From an archaeon (GTDB lineage: Archaea > Thermoproteota > Bathyarchaeia > TCS64), in contig JAHLLU010000032.1 in the NCBI GenBank assembly GCA_020444005.1, forward strand, positions 1-11,586: DNA of 11,586 bases. The letters are read 5' to 3'. Positions 1 through 6,562 of this stretch are shown here, piece by piece (the stretch's first letter is position 1; every line of letters begins with the position of its first letter). The notes beneath the pieces are model-generated. The model saw nothing but the letters and a program-made list of their open reading frames with translations. It did no database searches and had not been told where the DNA came from. The translations under genes and the position numbers were made by a program.

Positions 1-377
1 AGATAATCAAGAGCGAGGTAAACGGGCTCCCACTTGACGCCCAAGCCATGACCCCCGAGGAACAAAAACTCCACAGCAACCTAAGACAACTCCTTACCGG
101 GTACAGACAAGGCGCAGAACTACCTACACCTAAACCCCAGCCGGAGCCTAAACCGCGCCCAAAACCGGAGCGGAAAGCACCCACGCCTCCGCCTAAAATA
201 GAGGAAAAAGACACTGAACTTGTCCTAGTTAGGTTCTTACAGCCATTACCAGCCATCATGGGCGTTGACATGAAGGCTTATGGGCCATTCCAGCCTGAGG
301 AACTGGCCAATATTCCTCGTCAGAACGCTGAGAACCTGATAAATCGTGGCGTTGCGAAAGCGGTTCAAGCCAACTAG
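1..377 (+). CDS. gins15: GINS complex subunit Gins15/Gins51, C-terminal part (5' end outside window)
   Basis: The reading frame is open from position 3 through the ATG at 48, so the gene is truncated by the window edge and that ATG is internal; about 124 residues are visible. Seen: a short helical stretch, the end of the A domain (visible residues about 1-38); a linker of about 30 residues rich in Pro, Lys and Glu with PKP/PEP repeats (about 40-70); then a compact C-terminal domain (about 71-124) with LVRFLQPLPAIMGVD, YGPF and NAENLINRGVA, which matches the GINS B domain. Known: archaeal GINS binds MCM and the Cdc45/RecJ-like protein (GAN) to form the CMG replicative helicase, and Gins15 has A-then-B domain order. 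It lies 99 nt upstream of rpl44e, a recurrent archaeal neighbourhood. The family call rests on the B-domain motif and the context. Confidence 0.85.
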   Translation, partial: IIKSEVNGLPLDAQAMTPEEQKLHSNLRQLLTGYRQGAELPTPKPQPEPKPRPKPERKAPTPPPKIEEKDTELVLVRFLQPLPAIMGVDMKAYGPFQPEELANIPRQNAENLINRGVAKAVQAN

Positions 378-421
378 GCTACCATACTCTTTATACCCAG
401 CCGCAGTGTAGTCTGTCTGCT

Positions 422-432
422 CTCTTTAAGAG
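422..432. promoter_or_regulatory. 11-nt dyad upstream of rpl44e
   Basis: CTCTT-T-AAGAG is an inverted repeat with a single central base, 45 nt before the rpl44e ATG. It sits just upstream of a weak A/T-rich TATA candidate (about 433-443, TTAAACCTAAT). It could be part of the promoter or operator of the ribosomal-protein operon. A dyad this short in A/T-rich DNA could arise by chance. Confidence 0.25.
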
Positions 433-476
433 TTAAACCTAATAAGGAGAGACATGTGTAAGCTGGTAGAATAACA

Positions 477-752
477 ATGAAAGTACCCAAGTCCATGAGG
501 ACTTACTGCCCCAAGTGCAAGACGCATACGGAGTTCACGGTCAGCATCTACAAGGCCGGGAAACGCAAGGGCGCCAAGAAGGGAGAACGAAGGCAAGCCT
601 CACGTAAGAAAGGCTATGGTGGCCAAAAGTTCCCTGAGCAGCACAATCAGGCGAAGGTCTCAAAGAAACAAACACTAGTTCTCAGATGCAAGGAATGTAA
701 CTATGGCATGATGCGCAAGGGAATGCGCGTAAAGAAGCTGGAGGTAGTATAA
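477..752 (+). CDS. rpl44e: 50S ribosomal protein L44e
   Basis: This 91-residue basic protein matches archaeal/eukaryotic L44e in length and sequence. It starts with [14 protein letters not shown] and has two zinc-binding CxxC pairs (C11/C14 and C71/C74) around a Lys/Arg-rich central segment (about residues 24-66) that contacts rRNA. It belongs to the large subunit near the E site. The ATG at 477 gives the expected N-terminus. It is the first gene of a compact + strand run: rps27e begins one base after its stop codon, so the two are almost certainly cotranscribed. L44e is found in archaea and eukaryotes but not bacteria, which fixes the domain of life. No defects are visible. Confidence 0.97.
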   Translation: MKVPKSMRTYCPKCKTHTEFTVSIYKAGKRKGAKKGERRQASRKKGYGGQKFPEQHNQAKVSKKQTLVLRCKECNYGMMRKGMRVKKLEVV

Positions 753-753
753 G

Positions 754-951
754 ATGGCTGAATGGGAACACCTTATACCAAGACCAACAAGCAGATTCTT
801 ACGGGTACGCTGCATAAGCTGCGAATCAGAGCAGATAGTATTCAGTCACTGCAGCACACACGTACAATGCCAGACCTGTGGCGAGACACTAGCAGAGCCC
901 ACAGGCGGAAAAGCAAACATAAAAGGCGCAGTAATCGCCGTTTTAGGGTGA
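754..951 (+). CDS. rps27e: 30S ribosomal protein S27e
   Basis: This 65-residue zinc-ribbon ribosomal protein carries C20/C23 (CISC) and C39/C42 (CQTC), separated by a [14 protein letters not shown] strand, and a TGGKA segment typical of S27e after the second pair. Length matches archaeal S27e, which lacks the longer eukaryotic N-terminal extension. It is a small-subunit protein. It begins one base after the rpl44e stop, and aif2a begins six bases after its own stop, so all three should be read from one transcript. An overlapping + strand frame (762-956) covers the same DNA but encodes nothing recognisable and is a shadow. Confidence 0.96.
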   Translation: MAEWEHLIPRPTSRFLRVRCISCESEQIVFSHCSTHVQCQTCGETLAEPTGGKANIKGAVIAVLG

Positions 952-957
952 TATAAT

Positions 958-1749
958 TTGAGTTTAGGACTACCAGAGTGGCCAGAAGTCGGATACGTTG
1001 TCATAGCTACTGTGAAGCGCGTTGAATCCTACGGAGCATACGTGGGGCTTGACGAGTTTGGAGCCAAAGAAGGTTTGCTCCACATCAGCGAGATCAGCAG
1101 CCGATGGGTCAGAAACATCAGAAACCACGTCAGACCAGGTCAAAAAGTAGTCCTACAGGTACTCAGAACCGACCCTGGTAAAGGACAAGTAGACCTTAGT
1201 TTAAGAAGAGTCAGCAAAGACGAGAAACGCAAGAAACTTGAGGAATGGAAAAAAGGCAGAAAAGCCGAGACCTTACTCACTCAAGTAGCCCATGATCTAG
1301 GCAAAGACTTGGATGAACTCTATAACTCTGAGTTAGTCAAGATTTACGACAAGTATGATACTCTATACGAGGGTCTTGTGGCTGCCTCTAAGAAGGGAAG
1401 CGAAGCTTTAACCGAGGTTGGGATAAACGCGGAGCTCGCGGAAAAACTAAGTGAGACCGCTAAAGAAAAGATAGTCATCAAGGGTGTAACCATACAGGGA
1501 ATCATCGAGATGACCAGCCTCAACAGCGAAGGCGTTGAGGATATAAAAATGGCGTTCATAGACGCCGCAGGTGTCGCCGAGGAGCATGATGCAAGCATCA
1601 ACATCCAGACCATGGGGGCGCCGAAATACAGGATCGAATTAACCGCCGATGACTACAAGAAAGCCGAGTTAGCCTTGGACAAGACTGTAACCAGTATTCA
1701 GGACAACTGGGAGAACATCGAGGGAACATTCACCTACACGAGGGACTAA
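958..1749 (+). CDS. aif2a: Translation initiation factor aIF2, alpha subunit
   Basis: The product has 263 residues and starts at TTG. Domains: an N-terminal S1/OB fold (about 10-85, with VGYVVIATVKRVESYGAYVGLDE and GLLHISEIS), a helical domain (about 87-170), and a C-terminal alpha/beta domain (about 172-263) that binds the gamma subunit. This is the full family length. aIF2 brings initiator Met-tRNA to the small subunit. In the S1 loop, SEIS-SRW aligns with the SELS-RRR segment of eukaryotic eIF2-alpha, so Ser47 sits at the position of the regulatory Ser51; whether it is phosphorylated here is unknown. The TTG at 958, six bases after the rps27e stop, gives the expected N-terminal MSLGLPEWPEVG; there is no ATG nearby in frame. 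nop10 follows after two bases. Confidence 0.96.
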   Translation: MSLGLPEWPEVGYVVIATVKRVESYGAYVGLDEFGAKEGLLHISEISSRWVRNIRNHVRPGQKVVLQVLRTDPGKGQVDLSLRRVSKDEKRKKLEEWKKGRKAETLLTQVAHDLGKDLDELYNSELVKIYDKYDTLYEGLVAASKKGSEALTEVGINAELAEKLSETAKEKIVIKGVTIQGIIEMTSLNSEGVEDIKMAFIDAAGVAEEHDASINIQTMGAPKYRIELTADDYKKAELALDKTVTSIQDNWENIEGTFTYTRD

Positions 1750-1751
1750 TC

Positions 1752-1922
1752 TTGGTCCAGCTTCTCAGAAAATGTAGAAACTGTGACCATTATACGATGA
1801 AAGATACCTGCCCAAAATGTGGTGGGGAAGCAGTTTCTCCTCATCCAGCGAAGTTTAGTATGGATGACAAGTATCGTAAATACAAGATTTTGATGAGACG
1901 ACTCGCTGAAAAAAACGAGTAA
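1752..1922 (+). CDS. nop10: H/ACA RNP component Nop10
   Basis: This 56-residue protein reads LVQLLRKCRNCDHYTMKDTC onward from a TTG start two bases after the aIF2-alpha stop. It has a zinc-binding pattern C8/C11 and C20/C23 (CRNC, CPKC), followed by PHPAKFSMDDKYRKYK, which matches the HPPRFSPxDxYxxYR signature of Nop10. Length is normal for archaeal Nop10. In the box H/ACA particle it bridges Cbf5 and L7Ae for guide-RNA-directed pseudouridylation of rRNA. The aif2a-nop10 order is conserved in many archaea, which supports the call. Initiation at TTG is inferred: upstream in frame there is no ATG, and the N-terminus is already at family length. A T-run at 1932-1940 may end this operon. Confidence 0.94.
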   Translation: MVQLLRKCRNCDHYTMKDTCPKCGGEAVSPHPAKFSMDDKYRKYKILMRRLAEKNE

Positions 1923-1929
1923 ATACATC

Positions 1930-1941
1930 TATTTTTGTTTA
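1930..1941 (+). terminator. T-tract after nop10
   Basis: A T-rich stretch (ATTTTTGTTT) lies within 20 nt of the nop10 stop. Archaeal transcription commonly ends at such U-tracts without a hairpin. The same A/T-rich stretch could also serve as a TATA element for the next gene, so its role is uncertain. Confidence 0.4.
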
Positions 1942-1964
1942 AATGTGGAAAGCCTTTTTACGCC

Positions 1965-1978
1965 ATCATTACAATGAT
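1965..1978. promoter_or_regulatory. 14-nt dyad before the 122-aa unknown gene
   Basis: ATCATT-AC-AATGAT is a perfect 6-bp inverted repeat with a 2-nt spacer, ending 15 nt before the ATG at 1994. If the A/T-rich element at 1937-1945 or TTTTTAC at 1955-1961 is the TATA box, the dyad lies at or just downstream of it, where archaeal repressors often bind. No binding protein can be named. Confidence 0.35.
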
Positions 1979-1993
1979 AGCACTCGATAACAA

Positions 1994-2362
1994 ATGGTAA
2001 AGAGCTATGTCAGGATCTACGGTCCTCCACTTCTAAAAGCAATAAAGACACTCGAAGGTATAGCCGTAGAGATGTCCAACAAGACTGAAGTCAAGTTCAG
2101 CCACAAATGTGTGCCATACCCAACAAGGCTACAGAGCGATAAAAACGACTGGAACGCCTACCTACAGAACATGCAGAAGACCTACAAGGACTGTTATGAG
2201 CCTGAGAAGATTCTCAGCGATGCATCCATGACTTTGGGTGATTATGACTTTGTCTTTGAGTGGACAAGCAAGCCATCAATGGCGAAGATCGAGGACTTGA
2301 TCAAAAAGATAGACGCAGCGTTGAAGGACGTTGGCGTAATGTATACTCTAACCACAGAGTAA
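1994..2362 (+). CDS. Conserved-looking protein of unknown function, 122 aa
   Basis: I do not recognise this family. The product is soluble, with no signal peptide or membrane segment. It opens with YVRIYGPPLLKAIKTLEGIA (beta strand then helix) and closes with a strand (YDFVFEW), an amphipathic Lys/Glu helix (about 96-112) and a strand (VMYTLT). That beta-alpha ... beta-alpha-beta order suggests a small ferredoxin-like alpha/beta fold, which is inference only. It has two cysteines (C39, C67), not in a metal-binding pair. Codon use resembles the neighbouring housekeeping genes. It stands alone: 71 nt after nop10 with its own dyad-bearing upstream region, and it converges on the liv operon from the right. 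In many archaea a PAC2-family proteasome-assembly gene follows nop10; this protein is not recognisably PAC2. Confidence 0.75.
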   Translation: MVKSYVRIYGPPLLKAIKTLEGIAVEMSNKTEVKFSHKCVPYPTRLQSDKNDWNAYLQNMQKTYKDCYEPEKILSDASMTLGDYDFVFEWTSKPSMAKIEDLIKKIDAALKDVGVMYTLTTE

Positions 2363-2368
2363 ACACAT

Positions 2369-2383
2369 TATATTTCTTTTTTA
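2369..2383 (+). terminator. T-tract after the 122-aa gene
   Basis: A T-rich run (TATTTCTTTTTTAG region) begins within 10 nt of the stop codon at 2360-2362. It fits archaeal hairpin-independent termination and sits opposite the terminator of the converging liv operon. Confidence 0.5.
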
Positions 2384-2450
2384 GAATACTTTTAAAGAAT
2401 CAATTAATTTTCTAACTATAACCGTAATTATTATTTTATTTAGATAATAT

Positions 2451-2470
2451 AAGAAAAAAAATAAAAAAGG
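2451..2470 (-). terminator. T-tract ending the livH-livM operon
   Basis: Read on the minus strand this is a long run of T with few interruptions, starting three bases after the stop codon of the last leftward gene. The convergent intergenic region from 2363 to 2473 is otherwise very A/T-rich and holds no gene that I can see. Confidence 0.6.
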
Positions 2471-2473
2471 GGA

Positions 2474-2635
2474 TTATCGTTCTTCTGAGGCTCTCTTTTC
2501 AGCCTGCATCCGCAGAGTAGACTCCTCGGCTAGTTTGAGGGCCTTTCTCTCCTGTACCTCTTCGTAAACGATAAAGGCTGGCATGATGACCCAGAGGGCA
2601 ATCATGACGTAGAACAAAATGGTATCAGTATCCAT
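2474..2635 (-). CDS. Small single-span membrane protein, last gene of the livHM operon
   Basis: This 53-residue protein has one predicted membrane segment (about residues 5-25, [19 protein letters not shown]), then a charged, helical Glu/Lys/Arg-rich tail (about 26-53) that could form a coiled coil. I chose the ATG at 2635 because it falls one base after the livM stop, the same 1-nt spacing as livH-livM. An ATG 12 codons upstream (2671) would overlap livM and add a basic [12 protein letters not shown] stretch; that is the less likely start. A dedicated small subunit is not a standard part of Liv transporters. Its place in the operon suggests a role in assembly, stability or control of the LivHM permease, but no function can be assigned from sequence. 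Confidence 0.7.
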   Translation of the reverse strand: MDTDTILFYVMIALWVIMPAFIVYEEVQERKALKLAEESTLRMQAEKRASEER

Positions 2636-2636
2636 T

Positions 2637-3857
2637 CTACTCTTCCTCCTCCTTCTTGGCTCTTTGACCACCTAGTACGTTGAAGATGCCCTTTATTCCA
2701 GAGCTGAATCCTCTCTTTACCTGTGTGGTACCTCTCCAGTCTACCTCGACCTCTTCCTGTACCATCATCGTGTAGTTGACTCCAGGGATGTATAGTAGCT
2801 TCTCGGGGATCAGTCCGTTTGGACGGAACATGATGACCGCGATAAGCAGTAAACCCAGAAGAACTGCCTCGAAGTAGGCAACTGGGAAGAAGAAGACTGA
2901 CTGCAGGAACCATTTGTTTACAATGATTACACGGCGCATAGCGGTGATTAGTGCGCATCCGAGGAATGTTCCGGCGTTGTTACCGGGGCCTCCGAGGATG
3001 AGCATTAGCCAGGGCCAGTATGTCCAGAAGGCACGTTGGTAGTTCGCCTCGACGACGAAGCTGAAGTAGAAGGCTAGGAGTGTGCCGCTGAGTGCTGTGA
3101 CTCCGCTGGCGAACATTAGGATGTTTCTCCTGATTCCGACTACGTTCTTTCCAACGCTTCCGACTGTGACTTCGTTCTCACGGATAGCCCTCATCAACCT
3201 ACCATATGGGCTGTTCAGCATCGTTCTAAAGATGAAGAAGCTGACAAGTCCAATAAGCAGAGTGATGACTGCTGTGAGAACCGTTCTGTCCCCGGGGTAC
3301 CATTCGAAAATGTTCGGGATGAACATTCCTAGGGTACCTCCGCTGATTGCGGGGATGTTCCTACCGAAGATTTGTGCAGCGTCCGCCATTGTGATCAATA
3401 CGATCATCAGGTAGGTTGCCCTTAGCCTGATAGCGGGTAAGCTAATGACCCAGCCGATAACTGCACCCAAGATGAGTGCAACAGCTAGGCTAAAGAGGAG
3501 CATAGACCATCCGAACATCGAATGTGTAGCAATATAGTCGTTTGTGAGGTCAACGTTTGCTGGGTTATTATAGACCCAGTCAAAGTCTTTTGCCCACGGT
3601 TGTAGCTCAACTCCACCAGCCTCAACCATCGTGAAGATCAGTCTGGTTGTTAGGGCGCTTACTGTGAAGCCCCCTACGATAACTTGTACTGCGCAGCCCA
3701 TGTTAGGGATGCCCGCGTTACCGTACTGGAAGTTTAGAGCCATTGCTACAATGACGAATAGTCCGAAATACATGGCGATGTCGACGATAAGTCTCTGTGT
3801 TCCAGTGACCGCAGCGACGTTGCTTGTAAGCAGTCCTAATGCGATATCTTGTAGCAT
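2637..3857 (-). CDS. livM: Branched-chain amino acid-type ABC transporter permease LivM
   Basis: This 406-residue polytopic membrane protein is within the LivM range. Family motifs in order: [15 protein letters not shown] (about 40-54), the [21 protein letters not shown] stretch (about 140-160), [12 protein letters not shown] (about 167-178), a cytoplasmic loop [23 protein letters not shown] (about 216-238, the coupling-helix region contacting the ATPases), and [17 protein letters not shown] (about 284-300). After the last membrane segment (about 326-345), a hydrophilic tail of about 50 residues ends in KKEEEE. With LivH it forms the translocation path for a small solute, classically Leu/Ile/Val; substrates cannot be told from sequence. 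It starts one base after the livH stop, and a small membrane protein follows one base after its own stop, so the three are one operon. Confidence 0.93.
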   Translation of the reverse strand: MLQDIALGLLTSNVAAVTGTQRLIVDIAMYFGLFVIVAMALNFQYGNAGIPNMGCAVQVIVGGFTVSALTTRLIFTMVEAGGVELQPWAKDFDWVYNNPANVDLTNDYIATHSMFGWSMLLFSLAVALILGAVIGWVISLPAIRLRATYLMIVLITMADAAQIFGRNIPAISGGTLGMFIPNIFEWYPGDRTVLTAVITLLIGLVSFFIFRTMLNSPYGRLMRAIRENEVTVGSVGKNVVGIRRNILMFASGVTALSGTLLAFYFSFVVEANYQRAFWTYWPWLMLILGGPGNNAGTFLGCALITAMRRVIIVNKWFLQSVFFFPVAYFEAVLLGLLLIAVIMFRPNGLIPEKLLYIPGVNYTMMVQEEVEVDWRGTTQVKRGFSSGIKGIFNVLGGQRAKKEEEE

Positions 3858-3858
3858 C

Positions 3859-4821
3859 TTACTCTTCCTCCTTTAGCAAGCCAACAGCTTTTCTGAAGTT
3901 TTCTCCAGTCTGTGTAGCCGCAAATCTTGTCCACGCTCCCTGTAGTCCTTCAGGCTCAACCAATAGGATTGAGACCAAGAAGATCATTGGGATGAGTGGT
4001 CTATACTCACCGACCCATACGCCGATAAGCGCCTGTCCCCATGTTGTCAGCATAATTTCTGACATTCCTACTATAGCTCCGCCGACAACGCTTCCGTAGA
4101 TGCTGTTGAAGCCTCCTAGCAGACTACCGGCCATGATGCTTGTGATGATCATGGCGCCGGACTGTGGAGTGCTCTGGAACCATAGGGGGATCATTGCGCC
4201 TGCGAGGCAGGCGAGTCCTCCGGTTAGGAACCAGCTGAACAATTGTATCTGGTTTGTGTTAATACCTAGAACTGATGCAAGCTCAGGGTCTTCTGCAGTC
4301 GCCCTCATGGCGACGCCGATCCTGGTTCTAGTAAGCATATAGTGTAGCGCGAGTACTGAGCCAATGGTCAATGTCAGTGATACTACGAAGATTCCTGGGA
4401 AACCAGCGATCTCAAAGTCGCTTTCTTTCAACAGGAAAGCCATCGCGTATGTACTGAATCTCTCCCTCAGATAGTAGGCGTAGATCTGAATAAACGCCGT
4501 AAGGAAGATCTGGATAGCTAGTGTACTGATTGTCAGTACGATAGCTCCTCCACCCATTTGTGTTAGTACGTTAATGACCAGCTTGTAGATTGCTACGCTG
4601 ATCAAGCCTCCGATTATGAAGGCTACTGGGAACCCATAGTAGGGTGATAGACCCCAGATTTTCGCGAATGTATAGCTTACATAGATACCAACGCCTGCAT
4701 ATGTTCCGTGTGCGAAGTTAGGTACCTTCGCTGTCAGATACGTTAGTGTAAAGCCGATACTTAGCAGTGTTAGCTCTGATGCGAATACTAACGCTGCTGT
4801 CCAAATTGCAGGGATTAACAT
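3859..4821 (-). CDS. livH: Branched-chain amino acid-type ABC transporter permease LivH
   Basis: This 320-residue polytopic permease is of typical LivH length. Motifs: LTYLTAKVPNFAHGTYAGVGIY (about 26-47, equivalent to the NFAHG signature), GGAIVLTISTLAIQIF (about 90-106), the cytoplasmic loop TRTRIGVAMRATAEDPELASVLGIN (about 164-188) that couples to the ATPases, and SIMAGSLLGGFNSIYGSVVGGAIVG (about 228-252). It pairs with LivM. It is the first gene of the leftward unit, 226 nt from livK, which is transcribed the opposite way. The ATG at 4821 yields a hydrophobic N-terminus (MLIPAIWTAALVFASE) as expected. The C-terminal tail ends in LLKEEE, like the acidic end of LivM. Confidence 0.93.
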   Translation of the reverse strand: MLIPAIWTAALVFASELTLLSIGFTLTYLTAKVPNFAHGTYAGVGIYVSYTFAKIWGLSPYYGFPVAFIIGGLISVAIYKLVINVLTQMGGGAIVLTISTLAIQIFLTAFIQIYAYYLRERFSTYAMAFLLKESDFEIAGFPGIFVVSLTLTIGSVLALHYMLTRTRIGVAMRATAEDPELASVLGINTNQIQLFSWFLTGGLACLAGAMIPLWFQSTPQSGAMIITSIMAGSLLGGFNSIYGSVVGGAIVGMSEIMLTTWGQALIGVWVGEYRPLIPMIFLVSILLVEPEGLQGAWTRFAATQTGENFRKAVGLLKEEE

Positions 4822-4837
4822 AGCGTAAACCCGCTAC
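4822..4837. promoter_or_regulatory. Inverted repeat next to the livH start
   Basis: TAGCG...CGCTA forms a 5-bp inverted repeat with a 6-nt centre, directly before the livH ATG. On the minus strand it contains AGCGGGTTTACGC, similar to but not the same as the AGCGGTT motif found elsewhere in the liv region. It could act at the livH leader as an operator or a small hairpin, but it is short. Confidence 0.3.
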
Positions 4838-4856
4838 GGTTGTACCTACTTGAGCT

Positions 4857-4866
4857 AATAATACTT
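4857..4866 (-). promoter_or_regulatory. Possible TATA box of the livH operon
   Basis: Read on the minus strand this is AGTATTATTA, centred about 40 nt upstream of the livH ATG. With archaeal spacing of about 25 nt this predicts a leader of about 15 nt, similar to livK and livG. It is weaker than the livK and livG boxes. Confidence 0.4.
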
Positions 4867-4945
4867 TGCATATTCATTCGAGTCCCCTTTAGAAAAACAG
4901 CTTTTTTTAGCGTCTTTTTGGAGGATTTAATCAATTTTGTAGCTC

Positions 4946-4958
4946 AAACAACCGCTAA
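4946..4958 (-). promoter_or_regulatory. Shared liv motif, copy 1
   Basis: On the minus strand this reads TTAGCGGTTGTTT, matching 12 of 13 bases with 6442-6454 (TTAGCGGTTATTT) in the other liv intergenic region. It lies about 45 nt upstream of the livK TATA box and between the divergent livH and livK promoters. A weaker relative, TTAGCGTCTTTTT, is at 4907-4919 on the + strand. It is a candidate activator or repressor site for the transporter. Confidence 0.4.
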
Positions 4959-5001
4959 TCTTTCACCTTTTAGTTAACGCAAATAACTATCGGTAAAAAC
5001 C

Positions 5002-5010
5002 TTATATAAT
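5002..5010 (+). promoter_or_regulatory. TATA box of livK
   Basis: TTATATAAT is a close match to the archaeal TATA consensus, preceded by an A-rich stretch (GGTAAAAACC) that could serve as the BRE. Its centre is 42 nt from the GTG at 5048, nearly the same distance as in livG (41 nt from TATA to ATG), predicting transcription from about 5031. Confidence 0.7.
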
Positions 5011-5015
5011 GTAAG

Positions 5016-5031
5016 GAGAGTAATTTCTCTC
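5016..5031. promoter_or_regulatory. Operator-like dyad in the livK promoter
   Basis: GAGAGTAATTTCTCTC is symmetric at 14 of 16 positions around AATT. It lies between the TATA box and the predicted transcription start, a classic place for an archaeal repressor to block polymerase. The regulator is unknown; no regulator gene adjoins the liv genes. Confidence 0.45.
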
Positions 5032-5047
5032 TGCGACAAACCATAAG

Positions 5048-6355
5048 GTGAAGCAAGACTTGGAAATGAAAGGTAACACACTAGCAATTGTGCTTCTAGT
5101 CGTCGGACTTGTAGTCGGCGCTGGGGCAGGATATTTCATGGCCCCTAAAGAGACTGTAGTTGAAGATGGTGGTGACGGCGGAGTAGTCGAATACGTTGCT
5201 CCTCTAGCCGGAAAGAACATCCAGCTCGGCTATATCTCATCAACGACTGTAGGTCTAGAAACAGCAGTACCCCTAGTTGAGGATATCATGGCAGAAGACT
5301 ATAACGTCTACCTAGATAAACTCGGAATGGATACGACTGTTGAGTTCCTGATTGACGATGCTACTGGTCAGGCCGCGGTCCACTTGGAGAAAGTTCAGGG
5401 CTATAAGTCCATGGACGTTAACGTCTTCATTGGTGGCGGATGGTCAAGCCAGGCGCAAGCCGCACTCAGTTACTGTAACGACAACAACATGTTAATGTGG
5501 AGCTCCTCATCAACCAGCCCACTTCTCGCAATCGCGGACGACAACCTATACAGGATGTGTCCAACAGACTTGATTCAGGCACCAGCCATCGCAGAGATGC
5601 TTTGGAGTGCAGGAATTGAGGCGGTCATTCTAATCCAGCGTGGTGACGCTTGGGCAGACGGTATTTACAACTACCTAGAGCCCGCGTATACCGCAAAGGG
5701 TGGAGTGATCCTCGAGAAGATTAGGTATGCTGGTGAAGCAACAGAGTTCGCTAACTATCTGCAGACAGCAGAAGACATAGCACAGGATGCTGTTGCTGAA
5801 TATGGCGCAGAACACGTAGGTGTTGAAATTATCTCTTTCGCAGAGTTCGTAGTCATGATGTCACAGGCACAGGACTTCCCAACAGTTTATGATCTGACTT
5901 GGTTCGGATCAGACGGAACAACCCTGTCCCAGCAGGCATGTGACGACGCCCCTGAGGCAGTAACTCACTTGAAAGTACACAGCACATACGCGGCGCCAGC
6001 AGAATCTGAGAAATTCAACGACCTGTATGATAGATACTATGCACTAGTTGCACAGCCATTCGGCTACTACAGTGCATGTAGCTACGACATCGGTTGGGTG
6101 CTCATGGAGAGCATGATGAACGCTCAGAGTCTGGATGCAACCGTACTTATCCCAGTTCAGGCTGACACCGCTTTCAACAACTTTGGAGCAAGCGGCTGGA
6201 ATAGACTGAACGATGACGGAGACAGATACGGAAGCAACTACCAGATATGGAGCTACAAGTATGATGGCGATGTAGTCATCCCATACGTAACAGGATTATT
6301 CGACGGTATCACCGGCGGAGTAACCTGGTACGTTGATCCACATACTGCACAATAA
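5048..6355 (+). CDS. livK: Branched-chain amino acid-type ABC transporter substrate-binding protein LivK
   Basis: This is a 435-residue type 1 periplasmic-binding-fold protein. It has an N-terminal membrane segment (about 9-30, LAIVLLVVGLVVGAGAGYF) with no lipobox cysteine, so it is probably anchored by the helix. A short acidic/Gly linker follows (about 38-46), then the binding domain (about 58-430). Family features: IQLGYIS at the start; QAAVHLEKV and VFIGGGWSSQAQAAL (about 108-140); SSSSTSPLLAIADDNLYRMCPTD (about 152-174), the ligand-loop region; and AVILIQRGDAWADGI (about 192-206). It captures solute outside the cell for LivHM. The GTG at 5048 fits the promoter spacing; an in-frame ATG at 5066 (MKGNTLAIV), behind an AAGGTGA element about 15 nt away, is a real alternative and leaves the anchor intact. 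Confidence 0.92.
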   Translation: MKQDLEMKGNTLAIVLLVVGLVVGAGAGYFMAPKETVVEDGGDGGVVEYVAPLAGKNIQLGYISSTTVGLETAVPLVEDIMAEDYNVYLDKLGMDTTVEFLIDDATGQAAVHLEKVQGYKSMDVNVFIGGGWSSQAQAALSYCNDNNMLMWSSSSTSPLLAIADDNLYRMCPTDLIQAPAIAEMLWSAGIEAVILIQRGDAWADGIYNYLEPAYTAKGGVILEKIRYAGEATEFANYLQTAEDIAQDAVAEYGAEHVGVEIISFAEFVVMMSQAQDFPTVYDLTWFGSDGTTLSQQACDDAPEAVTHLKVHSTYAAPAESEKFNDLYDRYYALVAQPFGYYSACSYDIGWVLMESMMNAQSLDATVLIPVQADTAFNNFGASGWNRLNDDGDRYGSNYQIWSYKYDGDVVIPYVTGLFDGITGGVTWYVDPHTAQ

Positions 6356-6370
6356 GCACAATAATCTTAT

Positions 6371-6393
6371 CCTTTTTTCTTATTTTTTTATTC
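6371..6393 (+). terminator. T-tracts after livK
   Basis: Two T-runs (CCTTTTTTCT and TATTTTTTTATTC) start about 15 nt after the livK stop. They probably end most livK transcripts, allowing the binding protein to be made in excess of livGF, which have their own promoter. Confidence 0.65.
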
Positions 6394-6441
6394 TAAACCA
6401 AAATAGAGCAAGATTTGATTATATCTAAAAACTATGTTTTT

Positions 6442-6454
6442 TTAGCGGTTATTT
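6442..6454 (+). promoter_or_regulatory. Shared liv motif, copy 2
   Basis: TTAGCGGTTATTT is a 12/13 match, in opposite orientation, to the site at 4946-4958. It lies about 64 nt upstream of the livG TATA box and just after the T-tracts that follow livK. Occurrence in both liv intergenic regions suggests common regulation of livHM/livK and livGF. Confidence 0.4.
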
Positions 6455-6517
6455 CCGTGAAATAAACCCGGATACTTCTTCTTTCACATCGGGCTAAATC
6501 AGGGTTTCTCAGCAAAA

Positions 6518-6526
6518 TTATATAAA
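6518..6526 (+). promoter_or_regulatory. TATA box of livG
   Basis: TTATATAAA with A-rich upstream sequence (GCAAAA) is a strong archaeal TATA box. The predicted transcription start is near 6547, which rules against translation from the ATG at 6533 and supports the ATG at 6563. Confidence 0.7.
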
Positions 6527-6562
6527 CACTCTATGTGTGCTATATGGTTAGTTGATGCCGAC

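Noticed and set aside
2602..2958. Minus-strand open frame of 118 codons inside livM
   Set aside because: It is in another frame of a clear LivM gene and has no recognisable motif.
3082..4342. Several plus-strand open frames opposite livM and livH
   Set aside because: They are antisense shadows of membrane-protein genes; their hydrophobic translations reflect the opposite strand.
6533..6562. Upstream ATG giving LivG ten more N-terminal residues (MCAIWLVDAD)
   Set aside because: It lies seven bases after a strong TATA box, before the expected transcription start, and the extra residues are not typical of LivG.
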